Shown one piece after another: positions 22,709-35,036 of a stretch of 64,000 nucleotides of DNA (positions are counted from its first letter, which is position 1; each line of letters starts with the position of its first letter). Origin of the DNA: Tubulanus polymorphus (Eukaryota; Nemertea; Palaeonemertea; Tubulaniformes; Tubulanidae); the NCBI RefSeq assembly GCF_964204645.1, contig NC_134035.1, positions 4,156,501-4,220,500 of the forward strand. The letters run 5' to 3'. Both the position numbers and the translations under genes were made by a program. The notes below the pieces were generated by a model, which was not told where the DNA came from, did not search any database, and saw only the letters and a list, made by a program, of their open reading frames with translations.

Positions 22709-25700
22709 ATGGCAGACAAAATCGAGGAACTGGCCGAAAAATACAAACAATTCGTGTCTAAAAACCGCGACGCGACGACTCAACTGGAAAACGCGTGCCG
22801 AGTACTTTCCTACATCATAGCCGGTAACAACGAACCCCGAATTATTTATAACGCATTACCTGTTAATCTACAGAGGAATGCTTTTAATCTGACTGCCATT
22901 TTGACTTCCGGGTTCCACCACTCGATCCACCAATTCCATCCACTTCATGCAGATATTACCCGGCCTTCATCATTTACAGTACATCGTCGTCGGAGCTCTG
23001 ATGAATTTTGCCTTTTTAACCGTGACATGTATCCTAAAAATTAAATGATACAGGGAGGGGGTCATTCATAGAAGTATTTAGGCAAGGGGGTTATTTAAAA
23101 AAAAGTACTACAGAGAGGGCGTACATGGGGGTTTGAAAATGCCCGGAAATCAAGCGTACTACACACCTTATGCACGGCCCCTAACCTTTTGAACTGCTAG
23201 CTTAGCTAGCTAAGCACAAACAATTAGGTTATCACGGACGGTAATATCTGAGAGAATTGACACATTTTCGTCAAATTCTTTGGTAGTCTATTGAAAAGGA
23301 AACATACAAACGAAAATGGTGTCAGTTTTCCTTCCTCGTCAGCGCTTGCTTTTTAACATGAGGCGTTTGAAAGAAGTGTCTTTGCTGTTGCAGTGATGCG
23401 CGCAGCCAGCAAGATTCGAACCCACTACTGACTCAGTGTATAATATAACAGCTTTATCCTAATTTGATTTGGCAACATCAGAAAATTATGTTTCCTTTTA
23501 GCACAAAATATAAGATGTATATATTTTTTACAGGGCGGTTCGATTCGTCTCCACTGCTCTCAGAACTCGTTTATTCAGCGTCGAATCTGTTGGTTTTGAT
23601 GAATGATGGTATTTTACGACACACGGCAAATATATTACCCAAAATGGTCAGTATCACTTGTAGCAAGAAATCAGACCTTACTGAAAATAGGCAACTCCGC
23701 AGTTGGCAGTAAGAATTTAGCTCTTGTGAATCGTTCCATCTGTCTGTTATAATGAGGGTTTGTCTATTATGAACAGGGTTCTAGGAAATTTTGAATGCCA
23801 GGGTCTAGAGGACAGAAGAAAGAATAGGCATTTTTGAGATAAAGCAGCTATGTCCTAGGGTACTAGCGGGGTCCTGCTTTCGGCATATTTTCTAAGAAGA
23901 TGATCAGAAAATATATAATTTTCAAAAGGATGAGTGTCAAATTTACAGGTTTTAGTGATCTTTGCCTTGACGAAAAGGGCCACCTCAATGGAAAGCAGGG
24001 GTCTGAACCCTGACACCAGCCCCTAAATCCGCCCCGGTAGCTGTCTGTTGTAATTATTGTCTGTCTGTTATAATTCTAGGGTCTGTCGAGAGCGCGTATT
24101 GAAACGTGGCTTACCGTTATCGAATATATGGAGGTGTTCGTAGAAATGGCCGCCGAAAAAATTGCTGGCAACGTCGGAAAATGGATCCTTATCACTTGCA
24201 TTCACATCACTAAGTAAGTTGAATCTTCACGATACCACGACCCCACTGGTATTGCTAATTTGTAATTGTTTGCTTATTGTATCATAGGGCGGCGATGCGT
24301 TTCGTGTTGTTGCTGAAACACAAATGCGGAATTCAGTCGAGTCCGCCTATATCACCGATGGATAGAGAAGGTGAAATGAAGAAGGTCTGTATCTCATACG
24401 GCGATGGTTCCTACCGACTTGTTTATTTCATAGGGATATTATGGGTCATTTAATTGATTAACGCAATTGCAATACTGTTATGCTATTGCTATCTATTCTG
24501 CTATTTTTTAAGTGTAAAAAGTAAAGTAGATGTAAACAAAATGCTTAAAGTTCATGTATTATAGAAGTAAATTGAAAAAAAGGCAAATTTGCGTACAAGG
24601 CAGGGTTTTGATTATTCAGATTTTTGGGGTGGCCACTTACCTGGAAATCGGTGAATAAGTAAAGAAGGGAAATTTTTTTTTCTTTAAAAAAGTCAGCGAA
24701 AAGTCGAGGAATTTTGTAAAAGCAAAGCTAAAAGTCAGGGAAATTTGTTAAGATCGCTAGATCACGAATAAAATCAAACAGTTTCCGTCTATGTCTTACA
24801 TATTTGATAGTGTTAACTGATTGGATTCTTAGCAGATCGAGTCAGGGAAAACAACGTGTATGTTAGAGAATAGTCAGGGAAAAAGCAAGGCAAATAAAAT
24901 AGTGTCCATCCTTGTAAGTACGTAATAAATGAATGACCCTTTGATTATTTTCTTTCAGACCGTTGAATCGAAATTGCTGCCCTTCGCCGAAGCACGGAAA
25001 GAAACGGCATTTACGTTAAAACATTCCGGTCGTGTTGTTCGCACGTTAGAATCAGGTAATTCTCTCATCATTCCATGAGTCTTTCCTTCAATTCACTTTA
25101 CATTGAGTGTTAAATTCAAAACAGCGATTTTACCAGCTGGAAGCCACGTTCCTCCCTCGCAGGGATTTGAACCTGACGGCATCATAGGACTCGACCACAT
25201 TCCTATCTGATGGCATCGTTAGACTGCAATGGTACTAACCCCTGCCCTAGTAGACCTGTCCTCCCTCACAGGAATTTGAACCTGATGACATCGTGAGACT
25301 TGGCTACGTTAAGAACCCCTGCGATAGAAGACCCATCCTCCCTCGGCAGGGATTTTCATACCTGAAAATCTATGACTATCACAGGATGAAAACCCCTGCC
25401 TTTGCAGGGATTTCAATCTGTTGGCTTCGTTAGAGTTTGTCACAGCAATACAAATCCTTGTAGACGAGCTGTACATCCAGCTCTTCATTCATGTTCACTG
25501 ATTATATTTGCTTGTTATTTCATTAGCGCCACCTATTGGCTATCGTACGTGGAAGTTGCCAAATGATCCGGAACGCAACAGTTTAGAAACGGAACACAAA
25601 CTGGAACTCGAGTCGCCGTTGACAACTGATCGCGTTGTTGCCGAAAGCCTACACATAACACGTCCTCTAATACACTGTATCCTTTAACGTCGAAAGAATT

Positions 25701-28199
25701 GAGAAATAATCAGTTTTGAGTTTAAGGGGTTTTATGGCGGTTTTTACTGACAGACTAGTGATTAATAATCCATAAATGTTTGAGTTAAATCTGATTTTGC
25801 AATGTTTCTGATTACATGTGTGTATTTTTCTATTGACTTGATGAATGAACAGTATTAAGTATGTACGCGTACGGCCGACATTCTTGGAAACCGTGGCTTC
25901 TTTCGGCCGGCATTGACTTGACTAGGTAGGTAAATTGTAAAAACTTATTCAAAAAACTTCGATTTCGTCGATTCTTAACTCAGTGTAATATTTACAGTCC
26001 CGACGCTAGAACGCTAGCAAAAAGGCACAATTTATTGAATTGGCAGAAAATTCTTTTAGAAGTTCTTTATTTTTCCCAAAACTATGTATCAACCTGCCAT
26101 CATGTTTTATATTATCATAAATCCAGTCTTGCCGTAAGGTAGAATTCGATCTAGTCCCGCGCCCCGCTGCTTAGCCGTCCGTCTGTTAGTCTACGCTGTA
26201 CCTTCATGTCGTTATTCTTGTTTATTTTCGTACGTAGTCTGTTGATGACGGAGAAACGAGACAAATTGTTGAAACACGAGAAAGTCGAAGTGCGTCGACG
26301 ATCGTTCATGTTTCTCTATTACCTGCTACGATCGCCGTTTTATGATCAAGTTTCCAAGTAAGTCAGTTTTTTGAGACGTAAGGGTTGATGGTTTTTTTTT
26401 GTCAAGGGTCGGAGAAATTTCAGGGAATTCTGAATTCCTCGATCTCTGCGTCATATCGAATTTTGTGCGAGTTCATAGTTCCAGGGTTCATAGCAGTCCT
26501 TGATTGAAAGTCACGGAATGGGTCAATTCAAGGCCTTGAAAGTCATGGAATGGCCTCCAAATACCTTGAATCATGGTCATGGTCCGTGAATAGCATCTGC
26601 TTTACCACGGCTATTCATTTTGTAGCTTTTGATCCCATACATAATCTATTCTATAGGCGCCGCCTACATTATATTAGATCTGTAAATTTTAATGTTTGGT
26701 CTAGTAGTACTCCAGAACGATCAGCGGAAAACTGGGGCCGTTTTAAGCGATCGTTTCAGTTCAGTCGAGTACATTTCGAATCAGACAGATTTTCATTACA
26801 GTATGGAATGAAACTGGTCATGGAGGCTATGAACCCTGGAGTTGTCACTTGATTTCCTGGGGCCGGTTTCAAGGACCGAGTACCAAAGTTATCCCTGGGG
26901 ATAAATCCTCAATCTGGGTGACATCCACTATAGTAACAATGAGAAACCACGGTTCTAACTGACGAATTTCAAAATGATATTCCCAGGGACTATTTTTCTT
27001 CCATATCTATGAAAGCCAGCCCTGATCTTTAAGAACCCTGTGTCGGTTTCACTGCAGATCGTAATCAAGCATCATAATCTAATTCTACGCTATTATTTTA
27101 CAGAGCCAGAATCAACATTTTACTGCGACTGTTATCAGATAACGTACCCCTAGTCGGTCTCATGTTGAGTAAGTACAACCGCATAAAGCATGATCCAGCA
27201 GAAAAAAATTCTGCATTCAATTATGATTTGTTTTATTAATCAATTGTCCCGGACGTGGACTTAATGAAATTTTCATTTATTTTGGAATCATTTTGTTTTG
27301 CGAATGTTACACATATACGTAGACAGAAGACTCCGCTCAGGTCACATCCGACTAACTCGGTCAAATATTACAGAAATGATTGTCTGACACTAAAGCATGA
27401 GGTGTTTACAGTGAAACTGGCTGAAGTCATCATTGTAGTCAGGACGATCATTATCTTGTTGACTTCATTCCAAATGACTAGTTGAAAAATTAAGTCGAGT
27501 GAAAAAACTCTTTAGAGTAAAGTTAGATGGTATTATCCAAGTTGAATAGTATTATCCGAGCTAAATAGTATTGTCCAAGTTAAATACAGTCAACCCCTGA
27601 TATTACCGCCCTTCGATATACTGCAACCCCCCGCCTACCGCCAGGTTTTCTCAATGTACATCTCTATACAAATACATAGTTAAACACCCCCGATATACCG
27701 CCACCCCACCTACTGCCAGGTTTTCTCAATGTACATCTCTATACAAATACATTGTAAAACACCCCCGATATACCGCCACCCCCACCTACTGTCAAGGTTT
27801 TCTCAATGTACATCTCTATACAAATACATTGTAAAACACCCCCGATATACCGCCACCCCCACCTACTGTCAAGGTTTTCTCAATGTACATCTCTATACAA
27901 ATACATTGTAAAACACCCCCGATATGCTGCCATACTCTCTATACCGCCAAAATTGTTCTGCGCCCATGTAGGTGGTAAATTGGGGGTTGACTGTATTATT
28001 ATCCACCTCACGAACTGAAAAGATTCGACTTCGGCGGAGTCTATTGTTATCGTGTATTACGGGCGGCGCTTGCCGCAGTGGTCAATAAAGAAATACTGCG
28101 AGCGAAAAAATGAAAAATCTATTTTCGTAATTTTCAGGACCGTTTCTCGAATACCTCCCGCAATGGCAAAGAATGTATTTCTATGTGTGGGCGTTGTAA
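22709..28199 (+). CDS. PEX16: Peroxisomal membrane biogenesis protein PEX16 (ten exons)
   Basis: Inferred coding exons are 22709-22823, 23534-23646, 24080-24213, 24288-24384, 24959-25055, 25527-25676, 25853-25925, 26238-26357, 27104-27168 and 28138-28199. All have GT/AG borders and consistent phases, giving 341 residues against 336 in human PEX16. Diagnostic blocks are [18 protein letters not shown] (48-65), the membrane-associated [18 protein letters not shown] region (about 110-130), [48 protein letters not shown] (279-296) and the C-terminal [17 protein letters not shown]16 is an integral peroxisomal/ER membrane protein that recruits PEX3 and starts peroxisomal membrane assembly. Exon 1 lies in triplication unit 3, and two spare exon 1 copies lie upstream. 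Donors after exons 2 and 4 (GTCAGT, GTCTGT) are weaker than consensus. Confidence 0.93.
23395..23465 (-). repeat. tRNA-like B-box sequence in PEX16 intron 1
   Basis: On the minus strand GTGGGTTCGAATCTTGCTGGC contains a B-box-like TTCGAATC within a T-arm-like context, but there is no convincing A box or cloverleaf. It is probably a decayed tRNA-derived SINE. Confidence 0.35.
24620..24915. mobile_element. MITE 'GGGGTGGCCAC' (hAT-like), copy 1, in PEX16 intron 4
   Basis: It shares ACCTGGAAATC, AAAATCAAACAG, ATTGGATTCTTAGCAG and the repeated 'AGTCAGGGAAA' theme with the copy at 62107-62370 in the same orientation. The leading GGGGTGGC fits CAGGGGTGGC-type hAT termini. Non-coding. Confidence 0.6.
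25130..25430 (-). repeat. Tandem tRNA-derived (B-box) repeat in PEX16 intron 5
   Basis: On the minus strand a T-arm-like sequence (GTTCAAATCCCTGCGAGGGA at about 25154-25174) recurs in diverged form near 25268, 25345 and 25410, spaced about 60-110 bp. Each unit also carries a 'GATGACATCGT'-type segment. The pattern fits a tandemly amplified tRNA-derived SINE. Confidence 0.5.
27585..27995. mobile_element. Tigger/pogo-like MITE with internal minisatellite
   Basis: Inverted ends TACAGTCAACCCCTGATAT (27585) and ATTGGGGGTTGACTGTA (to 27995) include flanking TA dinucleotides. The interior is a tandem array of an approximately 77-bp unit (GATATACCGCCACCCC..., TTTTCTCAATGTACATCTCT, ATACAAATACATTGTAAAAC) with about four copies between 27600 and 27925. 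Short open frames inside repeat with the unit and are not genes. It lies in the last PEX16 intron. A fragment of the same family is at about 29229-29310. Confidence 0.75.
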
Positions 28200-28586
28200 A
28201 TCACGAGTACGATACGCGCGACGAGACGCATTGCGGATACCACGTTGCTGTAGCGTCATTACCGGATTTATATCGAGCCCCGCGCGAACCCCCGGACATC
28301 AAAATTACTGACTCGCACAACACCGGACGGTGTTCATTATTATTGTCGCATGATTTTTACGTTATCATACTTTATGTTATGAACGGTTCTTTTTTTTTCG
28401 TGCAGCTTTTTTAATCTGCTGTCTGTACCCACCCCACACGACCTTACTTATACCGATCGTCAAAACTTCATCGGATTTTCTGTCCGCGCTGAAGGCATTT
28501 TCTACAGTAGAACCCTCCTTTTTTGGGGTCGATAAGATTAATGAGGAATCCGTATTAAACGTCGTATTCTACATACATTTTGTAAT

Positions 28587-28824
28587 ACAGTAGAACTCGC
28601 TTAATTCGGATCACCTGGGACTGGAAAATTTTGTCCGAATTAAACAATATCTGAATTATGTGCTCTCATTTGAATAGAAACTAGAGAGGACTTGAATTTA
28701 GTCCGGTATAAGTAGAAATCCGAATAAAACCGATCCGAATTTAGCCAGTTACTCTGTATATATCTAGTCCAAATTAGTTCAAAATCCAGATTAATCTCGT
28801 CTGAATTAAGTGGGTTCGGCTGTA
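28587..28824. mobile_element. Tigger/pogo-like MITE, 'TACAGTAGAACTCGCTTAATTC' type
   Basis: It is bounded by TACAGTAGAACTCGCTTAAT and its imperfect inverse ATTAAGTGGGTTCGGCTGTA, 238 bp apart, with TA at both outer edges as for TA-inserting elements. Interior repeats of 'TCCGAATTAA' occur. It lies downstream of the PEX16 stop codon, possibly in its 3' UTR. Confidence 0.7.
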
Positions 28825-31128
28825 CTTCAATTTGAAATTGAATTACAATTTTAAACCGTCAGACCCACTGGCGGAAATCTGATCCCCATGCATTGAAAAT
28901 AGGACTTCATCCATGCATTGAAGATGGGGCTTCACCTATCGGATTGGTCCGGATACAGGCAGCAAATTGATACCTGCACGAACTGTGACTCGGGTCGTCG
29001 TCACTTTCATATCGCATGATCTAACATAATTGTGGAATGAAATAAATTTACTGGTTTTGATATTGCTTGTAAAAATAAATAAATGAATTTTATTAGCGCA
29101 CCAATGGAAATGAATGAACTTGGCAGCATTGTGTACAACAGATGAACAATTAACTCGGGGTCCAGTTCGGCAGTTGTGAGTTGTGTTAAGATTTGACTCG
29201 GAGATAACTCATTGAAAATGAACTTCAGTGAACCCCCGATATACTGCCCTCCCATATGCCGCCATACTCTGTATATGGCCAAAATCGTTCTGCGCCGATG
29301 TGGGATGTAGATCCTGGGTTAAATGAGATTTAACCTTGGATATGACTCTAAACTTACAACTGTCTTTGGAACTGGATCCATTTATTCAATGAAATCACAC
29401 CCTTCCCGGACAAATTTGGACCAAGCATTTTTGCGGGGTAATGTTAGTTTGTTTTTGGTATTGATTTTGATATACTATTTAGCTGTTCTAAGTTAAGCCG
29501 GTATTTCGAATAAAGTTCATGAAAATCAAATTTGAATCCAATTCGAGTTGGATAGGTTTCACTCGGGTAAAAATATATGAAGAATATGTGCCAAAAATTG
29601 GACTCGAAAAAATCTTGAATTGTACATTTATACTTTACTGTACTGAATTGTGATCATGTAAGTTAAAAAATAAATATATTTTCGAATGAAAATTTAGAAA
29701 ACAAATAATTAATCGATAAACGCGACATAAAGCAGTAAGATGATTATGTAAATAATAAATACTTGAAAAGATATTTTCCTCTTCGATTAATTTGATCACC
29801 AAGATCAAAATCTTCGCGAATACCGCATGAAGACTCGGTCTGCCGATCAGCCAGTTCTGATGTACTGGAAAAACTAATGGATACTGCCCCCACCCCACCG
29901 CAACCAGAAGAAATGCAGATTTCCAGTTTCGTGAATGGTCGAGTAAAAAAACGCGGATTGTCCCCTCCCGATTCCGTAAATGCAAGGCCGTACGCCTGGA
30001 ATTCTTCAAGACCAGTTCTATACCCTCTGCCGGAGCCATCCGTATACTCCATTCAAAAAGTAAAATTTCGCCAAAAAAAACATCTAATTTCTAGATACCG
30101 TATATAGGTAAGACTTGAAAACTATTTACCCTACGATTTGAAAACTATCAAAACCAAAAATTTTGTTCAAGGTTCTTGAATGGAATAGCCTTGAATTTGA
30201 GCAAAATGCTGAAAAGTCTTTGAAAACACCTTGAGTTTTGAGAAATTGGCAATTTCAAAATGTTAAAGTTTTAGACCTAGTTAGTAGACCTAGGCCTTAT
30301 ACACACAGATTCCACCGAATTAACAGTTTACCGAGATAAACAGTACAGTGTACTGATTTAGGAGTCTATTGTAATTGGGATATCGAAGTGATGCATACTC
30401 CTCGAAATTTGAAGTTTTCTCCTTTAGAATTGAATTCTGGAATGACTGATCTGTGGGGACCCTGATATAAGAATTAAAACATTTGTGATAAACCTCTACG
30501 ACTTCGTAATCATATTCCCGACGTGCTGAAATAGAGGCTGCCGCGCGTGTGATAATGAGAGCGATTTGTTAATTAGCTCTCGGCCGGTTGCCCTTGTTAT
30601 CTTGTTTATCATCCACGACACACGCGCCGGCTCGTTAAATCTCAACCGACACCTTCCTCAGTCGACGCTTTTAATTGCCCGGGTTTACCAGCTGTCCACC
30701 CGACCTCTTATCATCTCGGCGTTGTCTGTTATGTGCAGCCGTGCACGTTCGACGCGGTTGTTGCTGCTGCCGCTGTTGTGCGCGCGCTTTCCCCGAGCAC
30801 GCCAAAGGTTGCGCGAAAACCCCCCGAAGCCAGTTCCCCCGAACGGGTTGCGCAAATAAACAACGACAATAAAATTAATTGCTGTACACCTGTTTGCCGA
30901 GCGTTATTGCGCGATTAATAAGCTACTGTTTGAGAATCGAAGCTAGGAGGATTTTCTCGATAACCGAGATATAAATGCGTTGATAAACGAAGTAAAAAAT
31001 ATACGTTAAATCGTAACCATAACTGCGCGCTTTGTCGGGATGACTAGCTACCTTTCTGGTTCGAACCTGGTTTAAACGACCTCGGCTGGAACATTCCTCG
31101 GTTATTACAAACCTAGACTGGGTCCTAA

Positions 31129-31383
31129 GGGCCAGTTCCATAGTCATGGCTTAGACCTAGGACCGTTTTAAGACCAACTTAGTTCTATAGCTAATCTAAC
31201 AAACGTATGACCACCAGTCACAAAATTTAAGACCACTTTTGGTCTTAGTCTTGATTATGTGAGGGCTTAGACTTAAGACCGTTCTAAGACCTACTTAGTT
31301 CTATAGCCAATCTAACAACTTATGACCAGTCACAAGATTTAAGACCACTTTTGGTCTTAAGTCTTGATTATGGAACCGGTCCT
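31129..31383. mobile_element. MITE, 'GGGGCCGGTTGCATAGTC' family (dimeric copy)
   Basis: It starts GGGCCAGTTCCATAGTCATG and ends TTGATTATGGAACCGGTCCT, which are inverted. Two internal monomers (about 31140-31260 and 31265-31380) each contain TTAAGACC..TTCTATAGC.AATCTAACAA..ACCACTTTTGGTCTTA. It is a head-to-tail dimer of the element at 5934-6063. Confidence 0.75.
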
Positions 31384-31759
31384 GAAGTTTATTGTAACGA
31401 GCTTCTGCAGTATATAATTAGTCTCTAGTGAATACAAAGGGTTTTCTTCCTCAATATAGATTTAAAATTAGTTTGTTGTCGATCTCATTGCTTTTACTAA
31501 TCTGCAAATTTTGCGACTATTCTTGGCAACTTTTGAGTGAAATTCTGTGCAATTTTTTGCGGTAAAATAAATATCTATCTGAACTGGTAACTATTTCGAT
31601 ATCTGATGGGTTGCCTTTGATGAACGTTATCGTGAATACGTCACAGTTCTTAGGTGGTCATCATAATGTTAAAGAGCTTTTCCCGTGTGTTTTGTTTTCA
31701 GGGCAGGCGACGTATAGAATATAGAAAATATTTGAAAAAAACGACCGTTATTTGCACGC

Positions 31760-31898
31760 GTGTCGTGACGCATTTTGCTCGATTTTGATTGGTCGATTGG
31801 TCGTCGCGCACGCCGCGTGCAGACGGAACGAGCGAGGCGGCAACATCTAAAATTGGATTATCGAATCTCCAAAAACACCGAAATTCGACGCGAAAAAT
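31760..31898 (+). promoter_or_regulatory. Candidate promoter and non-coding first exon
   Basis: Two inverted CCAAT boxes (ATTGG at 31788 and 31796) lie in a CpG-rich stretch and are followed by an exon-like segment ending GAAAAAT|GTAAGTTT, a near-perfect donor at 31899. The split 'AT|' could form an ATG with a downstream exon starting with G. No downstream exon was identified, so this is only a candidate. Confidence 0.3.
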
Positions 31899-33045
31899 GT
31901 AAGTTTCGTAAAATCTTCGATTCTCGGTTGTTCGTCGACGATTCGTGACAAAAGGTCGCGAGCGAGCTGGAACCAAGTTCGCTCGCATTTTTTGTCGACG
32001 GTGACCAAACCTTCAAGAAGTCTAAGCTCGGCTGAATGATTTACTGTTATGTCCACGCGTGCCTGTAGCTTCGACTTAATTTGGGAATTTAAATGATAAT
32101 TGAAGATGATTGAGAGTGATTGTTTTTGAAATGAAATGCATATGAGCGCTGGCCACGCAGCAATGGCCATTCCGACGCTGATTGATGGCGAGTCATCTAG
32201 ACTGGCCAATGTGTAGCCATGGATGCATTGTTTATATACGTCCATTGTATAACCTACTAAGAAATTAATTAATATGATCGACTTTTATATTCATATTCAC
32301 GTTTATACCGAAGTTAATATTCTATAGATTTTGATTATTAGATTAATCATAAGTGATCAGATATTCATCTGGTATCGTCGGGGTTGAGTTAAAATTCGAT
32401 TCGTGGCACTGATGCGGCTCTTGAAAAAGTCGGTACAGAACCAACCGAAAACTCTTCTTCCCCAGCCTTCTCTATCTCTCTTCTAATGCGTTCTATACGC
32501 ATATATGTATGTATTATTAGTAGAATATTTGCGCCGCACGGGGCCGAACCCCATACGGAGCTAATTTAACGAGCCATCGAGCAAAAAATAACACATGCAT
32601 CTTTTTGAAGTTTTTCGGGCCTGGCGCAACTGCTAGTACATACGCGGCAGTTGCCGTTCGAGCGCTCGAAACCCGGGATCGTGTTGCGGGTTCCCGGTGA
32701 GTTTGTGCGCTGCTCCCGCCAGCTCTTCGTGGTTATAATTGGAGTTTTAAGTTTGTTTTTGTCCGTTTAATTGGATTTGTTCTCATCCGAAGGCGTGTTG
32801 AGTGCGCGCTAGCCGTACATTACACGCGGGCTACGCGCGCACGCATATTGTCGGTGCGTTCTATTGTAAAAATATTTTTTACTACTACGAAAAAGTAAAC
32901 AATCTGTACGTACGGAACCCGTTTCTGATCGATCAATTCAGAAAACTGCAACTATTTTCGATTTCCCTTATTCCCAAATCGGCGACGGTTTATTTTAAGA
33001 ATGTCTTTGGTTCAAGGTTGGTTATCAACTCGTCAGTTGTAGCTA

Positions 33046-33145
33046 GGGGCCAGTGTTGCATACTTATGGCTTAAAGGTTTAAGCCTGTCTAAGACCAATT
33101 TAGCTCTTAGAGCCCATCTTACTACTCAAGACCTGTATTAAGATA
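33046..33145. mobile_element. Partial MITE, 'GGGGCCGGTTGCATAGTC' family
   Basis: GGGGCCAGTGTTGCATACTTATGGCTTA opens the fragment, followed by diverged AAGCCTGTCTAAGACCAATT and CTCAAGACCTGTATTAAGAT. The right inverted end is missing. Confidence 0.6.
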
Positions 33146-33273
33146 AGGAATTTTTGCGGATTTTCTTTGATTATCAAATCGTTAAGCCGTAGTCAGGAAT
33201 TTTCAAGGCTTATAGTTCATTCCAAAAAAGTGAAACCCATATAGGGCCCTTCGAGCCTGGGGGCTGCGGTATT

Positions 33274-33308
33274 CCAGGGAAGTGTGATGAGACATCACAC
33301 TTCCCTGG
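33274..33308. repeat. Perfect 16-bp inverted repeat with 3-base loop
   Basis: CCAGGGAAGTGTGATG (33274-33289), loop AGA, then CATCACACTTCCCTGG (33293-33308). The stem is perfect. It is too short for a typical animal pre-miRNA. No run of T follows that would suggest a pol III terminator. Confidence 0.9.
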
Positions 33309-35036
33309 GTATTCTAAGTAGCAAGCACTGCACGCGACTAAAATAGGCCACCAAGCTAAAGTTTGAGTTGACTGAGAACCAGTGTTCAGCGCGGTGATCG
33401 GTCTGGTTTGTTGACTGGTATACCGGGATCATTCTTTCTTAGCTATTTTAGCTAGCGAGAAATTTTGAAGTGTCCCAAGAACAGAACACCGAATTCTAAG
33501 GGAAAATGTTGTGTTTGCTGATATTCACAAAAATGGGAATAAAAGTAAGAATTCAATACCGAAGAAAGCTCGTAAATTCATCATTGTTTTGACAGATCAC
33601 CGTTTTCGGAAATGATTTCCGTCAATTTTTTGAATTGTTTAATAACGTTAGAGCCGAGATCTAATCGCGCACCGAGATCTCTCCGGCTCGGTTGTTTGTA
33701 TGTGTATCTATTGCGCATTTTTATTCGTATATCGGATCGTATTTCATTTTCAATAGAAAACGCCATCGCGCCGATGACGGAACTGTTTACAAGCGAAGCT
33801 CCGATAACCAGATATCAACGTATATCGATTTTGGCACGAGATTTCTGTCTCTCTCTCTCTCCAACGAAACATGCCTTACACTCCGTATACGACCCTTTGG
33901 CTCGTCGTCGGTGATTTTAATCGGGTTTGATTAGGTCAGCTGTTGAACGTAGTTCGTCCTATTTTCCCTAGCGAACCGCGGCTCGTCTTTACCCCGACGA
34001 TGACTCGGTTATCGGTACCAACATCCGTCGTAAGGAATTATATTAAAATCTAATTAAAACAGTCTCCCTTGTTGTTCAACTGAGTGGCGATACGATGGCC
34101 GATATCTACAATAGAATAAGCTTATACGTACTAATATGTTTTTTCATCGAATAGCCAATCGAAAGCCAAGTGAGTGACTAGTGGAATAGCCACACTCAAA
34201 CGACGAGTATAGATAATCTTTATTATTTCATAAATCACACTATGTAGAACTTTTAAAAGCTGAATATTTATTCAGAAAATTGAAAAATGAAGGGCAGATA
34301 TTTAAATGAGTTTTAGCTTTTAGTAAAAAGAATACGCCATCAGATTCAATACTCAGTTTAGCCACTGTACAGTTTTTTTTTCACGGGTTCGGCAGTTTCT
34401 TTTGGTCAAAGTTTCCGTGGCCAGCGCAGTGTTGGCTCAAGGGATACAAAAAGAAACTTTACTAGAACTGCCCGAAACCGCGTCCATCATTTTGGCAAAT
34501 ATTGCCGAACTTTCTTCGGTCGAATTTAGGGGGTCTAGACCCCTGCGGCTTCCCATTGAGGTTGCCCTATTCGTTAAGACGGAGGCGAAAACCTATATAT
34601 TTGACACACCGCTTGGAAATTGCATCTTTCGGGTGTAGCCTATTTCTTCAAAAAATATCTAACAACGAGGCAGGGACCCAACCATTGGCCATCACCGTGG
34701 CTGCTTTACCAGAGATTTCTTTTCTTCTGGACCCCGGCCTTGCAATTTTCCATGATCCACCGCTGCTGATGATGCATCCTTCGCGCATAATTACACGTAT
34801 TGTTGTGTAAGTTCGGCCTATCGCAATCGAACACACACAACCGATCCATCAACCCTATAGCGAACAGCGCTGATTGGCGGTTTTCGACTCGACGCGGCGC
34901 CGCGCGATCCGGCGCTCTCTCTCACTACACGTCGGTGTTGCCTGTTTAAAAACCCATCGACCGGCGATAAACTAATTAGGCGTCGGTTTGTAACTGATTT
35001 CAAGCACTTGTTAACAACCGGTAAATCGAATCGTAT

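Larger units (their letters stand above)
19456..23029 (+). repeat. Segmental tandem triplication, unit 3 (~3.57 kb)
   Basis: It starts at the AMZ-tail junction 19456 and runs out into native PEX16 intron 1. Homology to the ends of units 1 and 2 stops at GACATG (23024-23029), after which unique PEX16 intron sequence continues. In the AMZ 3' flank and GPCR it is nearly identical to unit 1. Confidence 0.93.
28825..35036. other. PEX16-Alx intergenic region; no protein gene supported
   Basis: This contains two segments of a GGGCC-type MITE (31129-31383, 33046-33145), a 16-bp-stem hairpin (33274-33308) and a candidate CCAAT promoter with first exon (31760-31898). CpG-rich, low-repeat stretches lie at about 30540-30920 and 32620-32850 and could hold regulatory DNA of the developmental gene Alx (30570 has TTAATTAGC, a homeodomain-type site). 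The open frames here have no recognisable domain. Confidence 0.4.

Noticed and set aside
27729-28018. Repeated 60-70 residue ORFs ([15 protein letters not shown]...)
   Set aside because: Translations of the 77-bp minisatellite unit inside a MITE.
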